From contig CM060106.1 in NCBI GenBank assembly GCA_030522415.1, positions 27,491,967-27,555,966 on the forward strand: 64,000 nt of DNA. The letters are read 5' to 3'. The position numbers were made by a program, and so were the translations under genes. Shown in pieces: positions 48,501 to 57,000 of the stretch (position 1 is its first letter; every line of letters begins with the position of its first letter). The DNA is from Channallabes apus. Lineage: Eukaryota; Chordata; Actinopteri; Siluriformes; Clariidae. Below the pieces are notes generated by a model. The model did no database searches, was not told the origin of the DNA, and saw nothing but the letters and a program-made list of their open reading frames with translations.

Positions 48501-49816
48501 CACCTTTTCTCTGGAATGCAAATAGCACTTAAGTTTCCTGTTTATTTATTCGTACATGAGAAAACGACTGTTTTAGTTTATGTTGCGGCGGACACACATT
48601 TCAAATCTATAATTGTAATAATTTCCCGTTTGTTTGAGCAGCATTTCAGCAGCGGCAGGCAGGTGGTGGTGGAGCGGCACGGCCGGGACCAGGGACCCAG
48701 AAAGGAGTGGCACAGCAGCAGCTCCCAGAGCGGAGGTTTCCCTGATAACCGGCGCATGGGGGAAAGTCGACCCGCCATGATGGCGCCACATTCCAGGTGT
48801 GTACAGATTCCCTTCCACTGGTGTCTCTCATTCATACTAGTGATTTTCAGAAAGTGCTAGATTCTCCACAGCACAGTTGGTGCAGTCTCCAAAATGTTTA
48901 AATATTTTAAGAACAATTTTTTTACGTTGATAATAATGATGGGGACAAAAAACTAATTCTGAGAAATATAAAAAACAAATCCTATTCTGACAAATGTACA
49001 GAAAAAACAAAGGGGACTTCCACAGTATGAATATTTAGTTTAAAGTTAAAGGAGATTCAAAATCATTTGAGTATGCATGTTAAAGCCAGACAACACACTC
49101 GATTGGCCGGTGTGTGCAGTAGACAGAAACAGGCTGGTTTTCAGATTGACAGGTGATCAGTAGATCTGCCTCAGATATAAATGATTCTGTGCCGAGCGCA
49201 GAGGCTTCCGAGTGGCACAACAGAAACGCATTTTTATGGCGTCACTTTAATAAAACTTGCTTGTAAAACTTGCTCACACACACATTACACATTTGTGACA
49301 GTCTCAAAAGGAACTCAGCAAGAGTTAGTCAAAAGTCATGTGCATAAAAAGCTCCGTGTGCTCGCATTAAGAAGCCGCATGCACCGTGTTTTTACTTTAT
49401 ATCATTCTTTATACTTTTACAGCTGGAGGACTCACTCATCTATTTACACCTTTTCACACATTTGTTTAGAAATAATTATGGCAGATGACTTGCTGCTCTG
49501 TAGCTTTTTTTTTATTTTTATTTAATTTGAAGTTAGATGTTTACAAGTTTAAAATTGTAACAAAACCAGGAATAATGATCAAATCTGGATATGTATAAAA
49601 GTGTGAATTTAAACGTATCGTGATGGTGACTGGTGACTCCCATATCAATTTTGTTTAGCCTTTAGACTTAAACATTATTTAGCTACAAAGATGGCAAAAA
49701 CCTGTGTTTGTGTTTGCAGCCATTCCTCCGGGGGCATGAACAGAATCGTCCAGATCACAAACGTCCCAATGAGCGGCAGCAGCGGAGGATTCAAACCCTT
49801 CAAAGGAAGATTCTAG
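38024..49816 (+). CDS. sltm: SLTM, SAFB-like transcription modulator (20 coding exons)
   Basis: Exons: 38024-38158, 39869-39956, 40175-40227, 40824-40851, 41931-42489, 43135-43178, 44286-44392, 44545-44694, 45163-45275, 45400-45551, 45690-45790, 45900-45956, 46671-46813, 46924-47104, 47184-47308, 47607-47780, 47865-48194, 48344-48482, 48642-48796, 49720-49816. The sum is 2931 nt and all phases agree, giving 976 residues (human about 1030). Domains in order: SAP (residues about 10-45), acidic Glu-rich region, conserved [17 protein letters not shown] block, RRM (about 310-380), Lys/Glu region, Arg/Glu coiled coil, RG-rich tail ending [10 protein letters not shown]. Family role: nuclear scaffold/DNA- and RNA-binding repressor that dampens transcription and promotes apoptosis when over-expressed. 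One intron is GC-AG. Confidence 0.96.
38159..39868 (+). other. sltm intron 1
   Basis: 1.7 kb. It contains (GT)n at 38646-38664, a GATA/TAGA tetranucleotide tract at 39086-39118 and a 28-bp A-run followed by (AT)n at 39543-39598. No gene or recognisable transposon. Confidence 0.75.
39543..39598. repeat. A-run followed by (AT)n
   Basis: About 28 A residues run into about 14 AT units, a compound low-complexity tract in sltm intron 1. Confidence 0.95.
39869..40851 (+). CDS. sltm: sltm exons 2-4 (39869-39956, 40175-40227, 40824-40851): acidic linker
   Basis: Exon 2 encodes [20 protein letters not shown], right after the SAP domain, as in mammals. Exon 3 encodes [18 protein letters not shown], and its downstream intron begins AAG|GCAAGC, a GC donor. 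Exon 4 is a 28-nt micro-exon, EPEEEESEK, with a GT donor. The acidic character is conserved; sequence is poorly conserved, so exons 3 and 4 rest on splice phase and family position. Confidence 0.82.
40228..40229 (+). other. sltm: Non-canonical GC splice donor in sltm
   Basis: The exon 3 end reads TCTAAG|GCAAGC. The rest of the site (AAG before, AAG-like after) fits the strong consensus that GC-AG introns require. Reading on would reach a TGA within 14 codons, and no GT donor in a useful frame lies nearby. The acceptor at 40823 is a normal TTTTACAG. Confidence 0.7.
40852..41930 (+). other. sltm intron 4, unexplained GC-moderate sequence
   Basis: This 1.08-kb intron is less AT-rich than its neighbours and has open frames on both strands (41420-41605 and 41602-41826 on +, 41214-41498 on -). 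None has a domain that I recognise. It may be a decayed transposon. A potential splice acceptor, TTTCTAG, occurs at 41857. Confidence 0.4.
41931..42489 (+). CDS. sltm: sltm exon 5: Glu-rich region and conserved core
   Basis: The acceptor CCCTCAG at 41930 restores the frame from exon 4 (G|AT). It encodes an imperfect E/A/P repeat ([20 protein letters not shown]), then the strongly conserved [20 protein letters not shown] and GDDLLETGK. It ends [19 protein letters not shown] and GQAK. The conserved block is also found in SAFB proteins. An upstream acceptor at 41857 would add 24 in-frame codons only if exon 4 were skipped. Confidence 0.92.
43135..44694 (+). CDS. sltm: sltm exons 6-8 (43135-43178, 44286-44392, 44545-44694): RRM
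   Basis: Exon 6 is a short Lys-rich link ([14 protein letters not shown]). Exon 7 encodes [20 protein letters not shown] and GKYGK. Exon 8 encodes [40 protein letters not shown] and [13 protein letters not shown]2 (LWVSGL) and RNP1-like (AKCYGLVTM) are both present, so the RNA-recognition motif is intact. Exon 7 has a tandem TAGCAG acceptor that could add or omit one Ala. A pogo-like MITE sits in the intron before exon 7. Confidence 0.95.
43330..43359. mobile_element. Short hAT end relic
   Basis: AATCGTTAGTTGCAGCCCTA resembles the end at 13270-13298 (ATCGATTAGTTGTTGCAGCCCTA). Only about 30 bp remain. Confidence 0.4.
43740..44141. mobile_element. pogo/Tigger-like MITE with TA duplication
   Basis: The left end CAGCAGTACCTCAGCATACT and the complement of the right end CAGTGGCACCTCGACATATG match at most positions. 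TA stands on both outer sides (43738-43739, 44142-44143). The internal sequence contains CATAGGAGATGTGAATGC and other words typical of this non-coding family. It lies in the intron upstream of sltm exon 7. Confidence 0.75.
45163..45956 (+). CDS. sltm: sltm exons 9-12 (45163-45275, 45400-45551, 45690-45790, 45900-45956)
   Basis: Lys/Glu/Ser-rich low-complexity segment: [55 protein letters not shown] and [19 protein letters not shown]. The words KSPGxMxxLDQxKG match mammalian SLTM. The exon 10 acceptor follows a TTTA-repeat tract. These exons link the RRM to the coiled coil and are likely disordered. Confidence 0.92.
46030..46400 (+). mobile_element. MITE of the 60589 family
   Basis: It shares with 60600-60770 and 61990-62080 the words TACGAATTTCTGCAGATAC, GTGTATTGTACAAAAT and CAGTGCACCAGAT. 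It also shares TGTCCTGATGGTGAAT against TGTCCCAATGGTGAAT and CAATACAGTGGAAAACAGCT. Unlike the other copy it is uninterrupted. It lies in the sltm intron before exon 13. Confidence 0.65.
46671..47308 (+). CDS. sltm: sltm exons 13-15 (46671-46813, 46924-47104, 47184-47308): charged coiled coil
   Basis: The segment begins [15 protein letters not shown] and [20 protein letters not shown]. It then encodes a long Arg/Glu helix with runs such as [20 protein letters not shown] and [15 protein letters not shown], ending [19 protein letters not shown]. The pattern matches the SAFB/SLTM Glu/Arg-rich region used for protein-protein and splicing-factor interactions. The boundary phases (AG|G) are the same at three consecutive introns. 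Confidence 0.95.
47607..48194 (+). CDS. sltm: sltm exons 16-17 (47607-47780, 47865-48194)
   Basis: Exon 16 encodes [20 protein letters not shown] and [19 protein letters not shown]. Exon 17 encodes [40 protein letters not shown] and an Arg/Pro-rich segment. FERYPKxF and RRxEPPPP are conserved with mammalian SLTM. The intron between them is only 84 bp. Confidence 0.94.
48344..49816 (+). CDS. sltm: sltm exons 18-20 (48344-48482, 48642-48796, 49720-49816): RG-rich tail
   Basis: The tail encodes [20 protein letters not shown], then [18 protein letters not shown] and [18 protein letters not shown]. It ends [16 protein letters not shown] with [12 protein letters not shown] and TAG at 49814-49816. 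ERHGRDxGPRKEWH and NRIVQI are near identical to mammalian SLTM. The terminal GxGFKPFKG motif is the family's C-terminus, so the protein is complete. Confidence 0.95.
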
Positions 49817-50735
49817 CGACCCTCACCTCATTTGCAACAGGAGAAAACAAAACCCAATACATTTTATAACTTAATTTTTTTTCCTTTTTATTTTAAGTTT
49901 GAGATAATTGATGTTTTTAAATGGTTGGACTAAATATTATAAACAAGCCTTTTTTTTTTTTGTATAGAGCTTTGTTAAGCTAAATGTAGGACTTGTTCCT
50001 CAGCTGTTTCCCTGTGAGCTGAAAAATACATGTAACTTTAGCACACCACACTGTACAGGCAGCTGGTGAAGTTTGATTTTTTTTTTTTTTGTACATAAAC
50101 TGTTTTGAGAAAAAAAAAAGGGAGACTAAAGACTCACCTGCTTACTTTAGTCTAGTGTTTAATAATTCTCATCCTGCACTGCTGATTTCAGTGTCTCCCT
50201 GTGTTTCTATTTTAAATTGCTATTTCTTGAAGAGTTTAATCATTTGTCTGAGAGAAATATGGTGTGTGGGTGAAGAGCAGTGCAGTATAAGGAAATCCCT
50301 GTTATAGGAGTGTGTGTGTGTGTGTGTGCAGTATAAATGCGGTGTTCTTCCTGTTTCATGATGCTCTGGATTTTCAGCTTTATTAAATCCTACAAATGAA
50401 ATGTTTTGTATTCTGGTAAAAAAAAAACACTAAAATACATACTGCTGTGAATTACCACAATGCAACAGGTCTCGCTGCGCATATTTCTTTTAATCAGAAG
50501 TTTTTGTCCTTCGTCTAAGGCTTGTGTAACAGATAATGTCCGTCTAACTTTGACCCACCATGTCGGGCCAACGTACACATTTTGGTTATATATATTTTTA
50601 TATATATACATACAGTTAACCCATATGCAAATGAACATTTGACCTTATTCATATCCAGCCTTTTATGTAAGTGTAAAGGTTTCTAGTGTAAGTAGATATA
50701 GACAGAATATACAAATAAAAACTGTAGTAACTGGT
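49817..50735 (+). other. sltm: sltm 3' untranslated region
   Basis: From the TAG to a candidate AATAAA at 50714-50719 (ACAAATAAAAACTG). T-rich with a (GT)n at 50309-50328. A second hexamer at about 51336 could extend the transcript. Confidence 0.5.
50714..50719 (+). terminator. sltm: Candidate poly(A) signal AATAAA for sltm
   Basis: A canonical hexamer about 900 bp after the stop, the first clear one in the 3' flank. Not proven as the used site. Confidence 0.4.
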
Positions 50736-51972
50736 TCGCTGACCCGGTTAATGCTGTTAGCTTTAAACATGCACGGTGAAACCGCTCGTTTTAACCGATC
50801 TGTTAAACTGTGATGTCACAAACAATGCCCCAAAAGGGGTTGAGATCTGATTTGATCCATTTGTAATAGACGGCATACGTATGTGCTAAATGGACTGAGC
50901 GTCCGCTACGATGAGTCTAATGGAGGTGGTTTTGGCAAAGCAGGCACAGGATTTTTATGTTTAACTGACTCACTCCAGTGTAACCTCAGTGTGAACCTGA
51001 TTCAACCTTGCTGCCTATTAACAGCCGTGCCAACTCGAAGTGTAAATTAAGGAAACACACTCTACCCTGTGCACAGCTGGAACCCGGAATCCAGGAACCC
51101 GATATGAAACCTGTGCTGTAAAAGAATAGTTTGGTGATGGATTAAGTGTACACAGTTGAGGTTCATCAACCAAGGCATTTGGTATCAGACTTCTTAAAGT
51201 CGCTCCGCAACAATGGGTGTTTCTCAACTTTAAAAAAAAATTATAAATCCCTGCCTCTATCAACAACAATCACTTCAGTAATATCACATATGTGACAGTG
51301 GTTTAAGATGCATGGGTGAGACTTCAGTGCTGCTGAATAAACAGTTGTTGGGGAAAAAAAACAGCTTTTCTGCGTCATAGTGCTATGATAAGTGTGTGAA
51401 TTTGAATGATTCAGCTTTAATCAGGGTGCTCACACTAACTCGGGCTTCTGGTTCTGTAGAAAATGAGGTATTTCGCTCCTTATTAGTGCATTCGATCAAT
51501 ATAACAGTGCAGGACCAATTACAATAGCAAAAAACAAAACACCCTGGTGATTTTCCACAGCATGATTCAACCAATATTGATAAGCAGTGAAGCTTTCAGA
51601 AAACTTTCACAATTAAACGTGAAAAAACGTGAAGCAGCACAGGCCGAGTCTAGAGCAGTGTAGTTAGTTGAATAGAGCTGGGTGATATCGTTCCTCTGTA
51701 ATAGGATTGTTAGATAGTTGGTTACAAAGCCTGGGAGCGCTAGACGTGACTGATTATCTGATGTGAAACAAGCACGGAGCTCACAAGCAAATTATTCTTC
51801 ATTATTTTCAAATAAATAATTGAATGTATTGTTTTTTTTCATACTGAACCACACGGCTGAGGTCTGATCGTGTACTGAGTCATGTAACATACATCGTGTG
51901 TGAATAACAGATTCACACATTAATTTTGCATCTGATCTCTACCTCATCCCACACCGCTAACCCTATTCTGTG
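50736..51972. other. Convergent intergenic DNA between sltm and mindy2
   Basis: AT-rich sequence without recognisable genes or repeats. It could include extended 3'UTRs of either gene. The second possible sltm hexamer lies near 51336. Confidence 0.5.
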
Positions 51973-52170
51973 TAGGTCAGGTGTAGCTCAGTGGTTAAGG
52001 CATATTGAACTACGGTTCAGAAGATCCCAGGTTCAAACCCCACAACCACCAAGTTGCCACTGTTGGGCCCTTGAGCAAGGCCCTTAACCCTCAACTGCTC
52101 AGATGTGTAATGAGAGAAAAATGTAAGTCGCTCTGGATAAGAGCGTCTGCCAAATGACTAAATGTAAACT
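51973..52170 (+). repeat. Full-length tRNA-derived SINE
   Basis: The head has box A TAGCTCAGTGG (51984-51994) and box B GGTTCAAACCC (52030-52040), the internal RNA polymerase III promoter. The body is TTGAGCAAGGCCCTTAACCC and the tail GTCGCTCTGGATAAGAGCGT, then ATGACTAAATGTAAA. The SINE itself is not a functional tRNA gene: the acceptor stem does not pair and the head runs into the SINE body. Confidence 0.88.
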
Positions 52171-53933
52171 CCCAAATTCTAACCCTGTATTTGACCACAG
52201 GTGCCTAAAAAAAAAATTTTTAAGCACGGCGAGACGCTCGAGGACGTGTTCAATCGCTGAAGGCCTGAGTGGTTATCTGTTTATGGAAAAGTCTACAGAT
52301 TGTCTCAGTCTCCTCTCACACCTATTACTGTGTCTCTGTGTGTTTTTGTTGTTGTATAAAAAAGATACTCTACATGTTGAAAGCTGAGATTATGTACCGA
52401 GAGTTTGGCCACTAAGGGCCTAAGACAAAAAGTGTCTCCCTTACTACACCTGCAAGTTCAGACCTGGGGACACACACACACAAAAAGGCAGTGTAATGAT
52501 GCATGGGTCAGGACGTAACTTACATTTTGTTTAAATACGCCACAAGAACAGATTCTTCACTGGTTGTTGGTGTTTTTTCGATGCAACTGAAAATTTAGTT
52601 CATTTTTGTACAAAAACACCTCTGTTCATGACTTGGTAACATCAGGTCTTATGTTTGTCACTTTTGTGTAAAGCAGCAGGAACACTGATTGAATTTGACT
52701 AAAGTAAATAATAAAAAAAAAAATTTAAACTTTAAATCAGATGGAAAAATCAAACCGGTCAGATTGCATTCTGGGTAAAATCTACGACAAGACACAAACA
52801 ACAACTGAGGATTCAGATCCTATCATTTCCTCATCTGAGCATTTGTGTGTGTGTGTGTGTGTCAACAAGAATGAAAACATCCTGCTGGAATGTATAGAGA
52901 GTAAAAGTTTTGTCGGAAGGCAGTAAGACGGGTAAATGTGTGTCACACTGTGTAGAGGTGCGCGCGCGCACACGTATATATTTTACACACACGGTGCTAT
53001 AAACTAGAATCCGCGCGACGTGGCGCGAGCACACAGCAGGATGTTTAACAGGGTTATAGGTTACAAACTGAAACTGCGCGCGGACGGCGGCAGCCTATTC
53101 AATTCAAATTTCAGCGAGCACGCGCTCGCCACACACACACACACACACCTGTACACGGACGCGGCGCGATTTAACCGTCTCATGTGGACGAAAAGACACG
53201 AGGCTTGAAGATTCGACTTCGTGAAAAGTACATTTTAAACATTGACTGGAGGAAACGGAGAAGAAGAAATAAACGTGGATATGATGAGGTTCGTCATTAA
53301 ACTCAACGTCGATCTTTAAATGTGGCAAAACTGACTCACTGGCACTTTCTTGAAACTGATTATTGTGATGTACATGTGTGTGTGTGTGTGTGTGTGTGTA
53401 TGGGTTTGTCTCGCGCGCCTCAGAGGCCCTGATGCTGAACACTTACACTACAGACTCCTGCACGCGCTGTCCGAGTGGAAAGATCCTGCGTGTGAAACTG
53501 CGTCAATCACTACGTATAAGAAGTGTGTGTGTGGCAGCTATAAAACGGCTTATAAAACATCTTAGAAACAACTTTAATTGTGGAAATCGAAAAGAAAAAC
53601 AGAAACACGGTGCGCTTCTCTCCCTCTGGTTTTTGCTATAAAATCCTCCGTCCTGAAGCGTGACGTCACTCCACACGCGCGTGTAAGGAAGTTCGGGAGA
53701 CTCGATCAGAGAGACGCGCTGCGCTGCGAGCTCGTCCCCCCCCTCCTACACCCCCCACCCCCCTCTCCGCTGATCCGCTCGGCTGCGTGTTCGGAGAGTG
53801 AACGGCGTCAGGCACCAGTGGCTTTAGGAACAGCGGATCGTCTCCTCAGTCACGCCCCCTCAGTCCTCGTGCAGCTCCGAGTCTGTGTGTAAGCACGAGC
53901 TTTCTGCGCGTCACTCAGCGGGATGCGGCGCTC
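52171..53933 (-). other. mindy2: Probable mindy2 3' untranslated region, CpG-rich near the stop
   Basis: This follows the mindy2 stop on the - strand. From about 52960 to 53930 CpG dinucleotides are frequent (GCGCGCGCACAC, GCGCGCGGACGGCGGCAGCC, GACGCGCTGCGCTGCG) and a TGACGTCA palindrome lies at 53661-53668. Short (GT)n and (CA)n tracts occur at 52846-52862, 53131-53148 and 53377-53399. No convincing open frame. The poly(A) site was not identified. Confidence 0.45.
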
Positions 53934-54095
53934 TTACAGGAGCACACACTTGTCCTTCTCCTTGGCCTCTTTCTTGGCTTTGCGCTCCGAGCTGGAACTG
54001 TGCTTCCCCGGACTGGGACACGCCGCCGCTCCTCCTCCTCCCCCGGCCAGAGCCGCGACCGATCCTTCAACCACAGCGCCCCCTGCTGCCTGGAC
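53934..54095 (-). CDS. mindy2: mindy2 last exon: Lys-rich tail with CVLL prenylation box
   Basis: The acceptor is CTGCAG after a GA-repeat tract (AGAGAGAG on either strand). It encodes VQAAGGAVVEGSVAALAGGG, a Gly/Ala stretch, then HSSSSERKAKKEAKEKDKC and VLL with TAA at 53934-53936. The SSERK...KEKxK...CVxL ending parallels mammalian MINDY2, which ends CVIL. A C-terminal Leu predicts geranylgeranylation and membrane attachment, helped by the basic run. The Gly/Ala insert looks lineage-specific. Confidence 0.9.
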   Translation of the reverse strand, partial: VQAAGGAVVEGSVAALAGGGGGAAACPSPGKHSSSSERKAKKEAKEKDKCVLL

Positions 54096-57000
54096 CTGCA
54101 GAGAGAGAGAGATCAGGTGTATGGACTTTTCACATTATGAACGGTTGCTCCCTCTTCCCCGCTGGACAGCATCCACATCGTTCTTTGTTCTCTAGTCTCG
54201 GGTACACTTGCACATTTCCACACTCCCATACAGCAGGGGGCGGTATGTAACTACTTGGTCTGTGAGCTGCCATTAAACACAAGAACAAGCAAGTCAGGCA
54301 CGTGCACTCATAGGAGGCAGGTGAGGCAGTGCCTCACCTTGCCACCAGGGGCGGTAAAGGGCTCAACATGGTTTCCTCAGCTGTCACCATAAGTTGTTAA
54401 AAAATGAATAATATAATAAAACATAATATAATGTCCTGTGGTCTATGCTTTTAATGCAATTTTGGTGTGTTTCCTATACATTTGGATCATTTTCATAGTC
54501 AAAATAGCTGTATTTCTTGTTCAAATAACAACGGGAGACGAGAATCATGGAGGCTGAGGCAGTGACAGGTAGTGCCTCTCAGGGCATGCGTATGAGAGTG
54601 TGCACCACTCACACACTGTACTGAGCGCGTGCAAACGGCGCGTGCTTGCAGTCAGCGGGAAAATACGGGCCTTGAGGCAGCCAGTACCTTTGCCTCAAAG
54701 ATGGGGGCGATAGTGAGCCTGCGGCTAATAGTTCACGACACAAGTAAATGCGAGAGTAAATTAAGAAGAAAAAAAAGAAAAGAAAAACAACCAACAACAT
54801 TCGGTGCTAACGCGTTGCTATTTGACTTTATTTTCCCTGAAAATGGAGGATGTAATCTCGAAGATAAGAAATGTTTCAAAACTTGACTTTCAGTCAAAGC
54901 AAGAAATCATAAGTAAGGGAAGACCAACGCCAGATTTGCGAGGATTAATTCAAACTACGGGCCTCCCGGGACGGACTACAACACGTTCGTTTCAAAAGGA
55001 TTGGTACTCTAAAAAAGACTGGCTTTGTGGTTGTGCTGCAAAAAAATCGACTTTATTGCTTTCCCTGTCTTTTATTCTCAACGAGTGTCAATAACGTCTG
55101 GACCCAAACTGGATATTGTGATCTGAAAAACCTGCCAAGAAGCCTCGACAAACATGAAAGATCTGCTACTCACATTCAAAGTCAGATTTCTATAAAAACG
55201 TTTGGAAAGTCACGTATTGATTTGGCTCTTGATGAACAAAGGAGACTTTATATCAGCGTCCATAATGCCAAGGTAAAGGAAAACCGTGAAATTTTGAAAG
55301 ACCTAAATGTACAGTGGTGTGTTTAAAATGTTATTAAATTTAATCAAGAATGGGATAACAACCATGTATGCTTGTAAATCTGACTTGTGAGTCAGTGCCT
55401 TAGCGTCATACAGTACGTTTGTAAATCTGACTCTGAGTCAGTGCCTCACCAACCCCAACCCTCACCGCACGTCACTGAAGCAAGTTAACTTTCACACTTA
55501 AAGCCCTATTCAGACTGGGCTAGTTTTTCAGGGTGTCGTTAGAGACGTGATTTTAATCCCGTCCGAATCTGCCATGTCTGTGTTTCTCTCACACTCTTCT
55601 TCTTCATCTTTCAGCTGTTTCCTTTCAGGGGTTGCCACAGCGAATCATCTGCCTCCATCTAACCCTATCCTCTGCATCCTCTTCTCTCACACCAACTAAC
55701 TTCAAATCCTCTCTCACTGCATCCATAAATCTCCTCTTTGGTCTTCCTCTAGACCTCCTGCCTGGCAGTTCCAACCTCAGCATCCTTCTACCGATATATT
55801 CACCATCTCTCCTCTGAACATGTCCAAACCACCTCAATCTGGCCTCTCTGACTTTATCTCCAAAACATCTAAAATGGGTTGAACTCATTCTTGATCCTAT
55901 CTATCCTTATCACTCCCAAAGAGAACCTCAACATCTTCAGCTCTGCTACCTCTGGCACTGAAGAAAAGACAGGAGGCAGTGCCACTGTCTCTAAGCCGTA
56001 GAGCATCGCTGGTCTCACCACTGTCCTGTACACTTTTCCTTTCATTCTCACTGGTACTTTTATCGCACAACACACCTGACACTTTTCTCCACCCGTTCCA
56101 ACCTGCCTGTACCCACCTCTTCACCTCCTTTGAACACTCTCCGTTGCTCTCGACCGTTGACCCTAAGTACTTAAAATCCTGCACCTTCTTTACCTCTGCT
56201 CCCTGTAGCCTCACTGTTCCTCTTGGGTCCCTCTCATTCACACACATGTATTCCGTCTTGCTGCGGCTAACCTTCATTCCTATGCTTTCCAGAGTGTACC
56301 TCCACCTCTCCAAATTTTCCTCCACCTGTTCCCTGCTCTCGCTACAAAGCACAATGTCATCTGCAAACATCATAGCTCATGGTGACTCCTGTCTAACCTC
56401 ATCTGTCATCCTGTCCATCACTAGAGCAAACAAAAAGGGGCTCAGAGCCGATCCTTGTTGCAGACCCACCTCCACCTTGAACTCTTCTGTCACACCTACA
56501 GCACATCTTACCACTGTCTTACAGCTCTCATACATGTCCTGCACCACTCTAACATACTTCTCTGCCACTCCATACTTCCTCATACAACACCACAGCTCCT
56601 CTCTCGGCACCCTGTCGTACGCTTTCTCTAAATCTACAAAGACACAATGCAACTCTTTATTATCTTCTCTGTACTTCTCCACCAGCATCCTCAAACCAAA
56701 TACTGCATCTGATGTACTCTTTCTAGGCATAAAACCATATTGCTGCTCACAAATGCTCACCTCTGCCCTTAACCTAGCCTCCACTACTCTTTCCCACAGC
56801 TTCATTGTATGGCTCATTAGCTTTATACCTCTGTAATTGTAACAGCTCTGCACATCTCCCTTGTTCTTAAAAATCGGCACCAATACACTTCTCCTCCATT
56901 CCTCTGGAGTCCTCTCACTCTCCAAGATCTCGTTAAACAAACTAGTCAGAAACTCTACTGCCACCTCTCCTAAGCACTTCCATACCTCCACAGGTATGTC

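Noticed and set aside
51973..52045. tRNA gene-like sequence with boxes A and B
   Set aside because: It is the head of a SINE: it lacks a pairing acceptor stem, and the same sequence with the same body recurs at 13917-14105.
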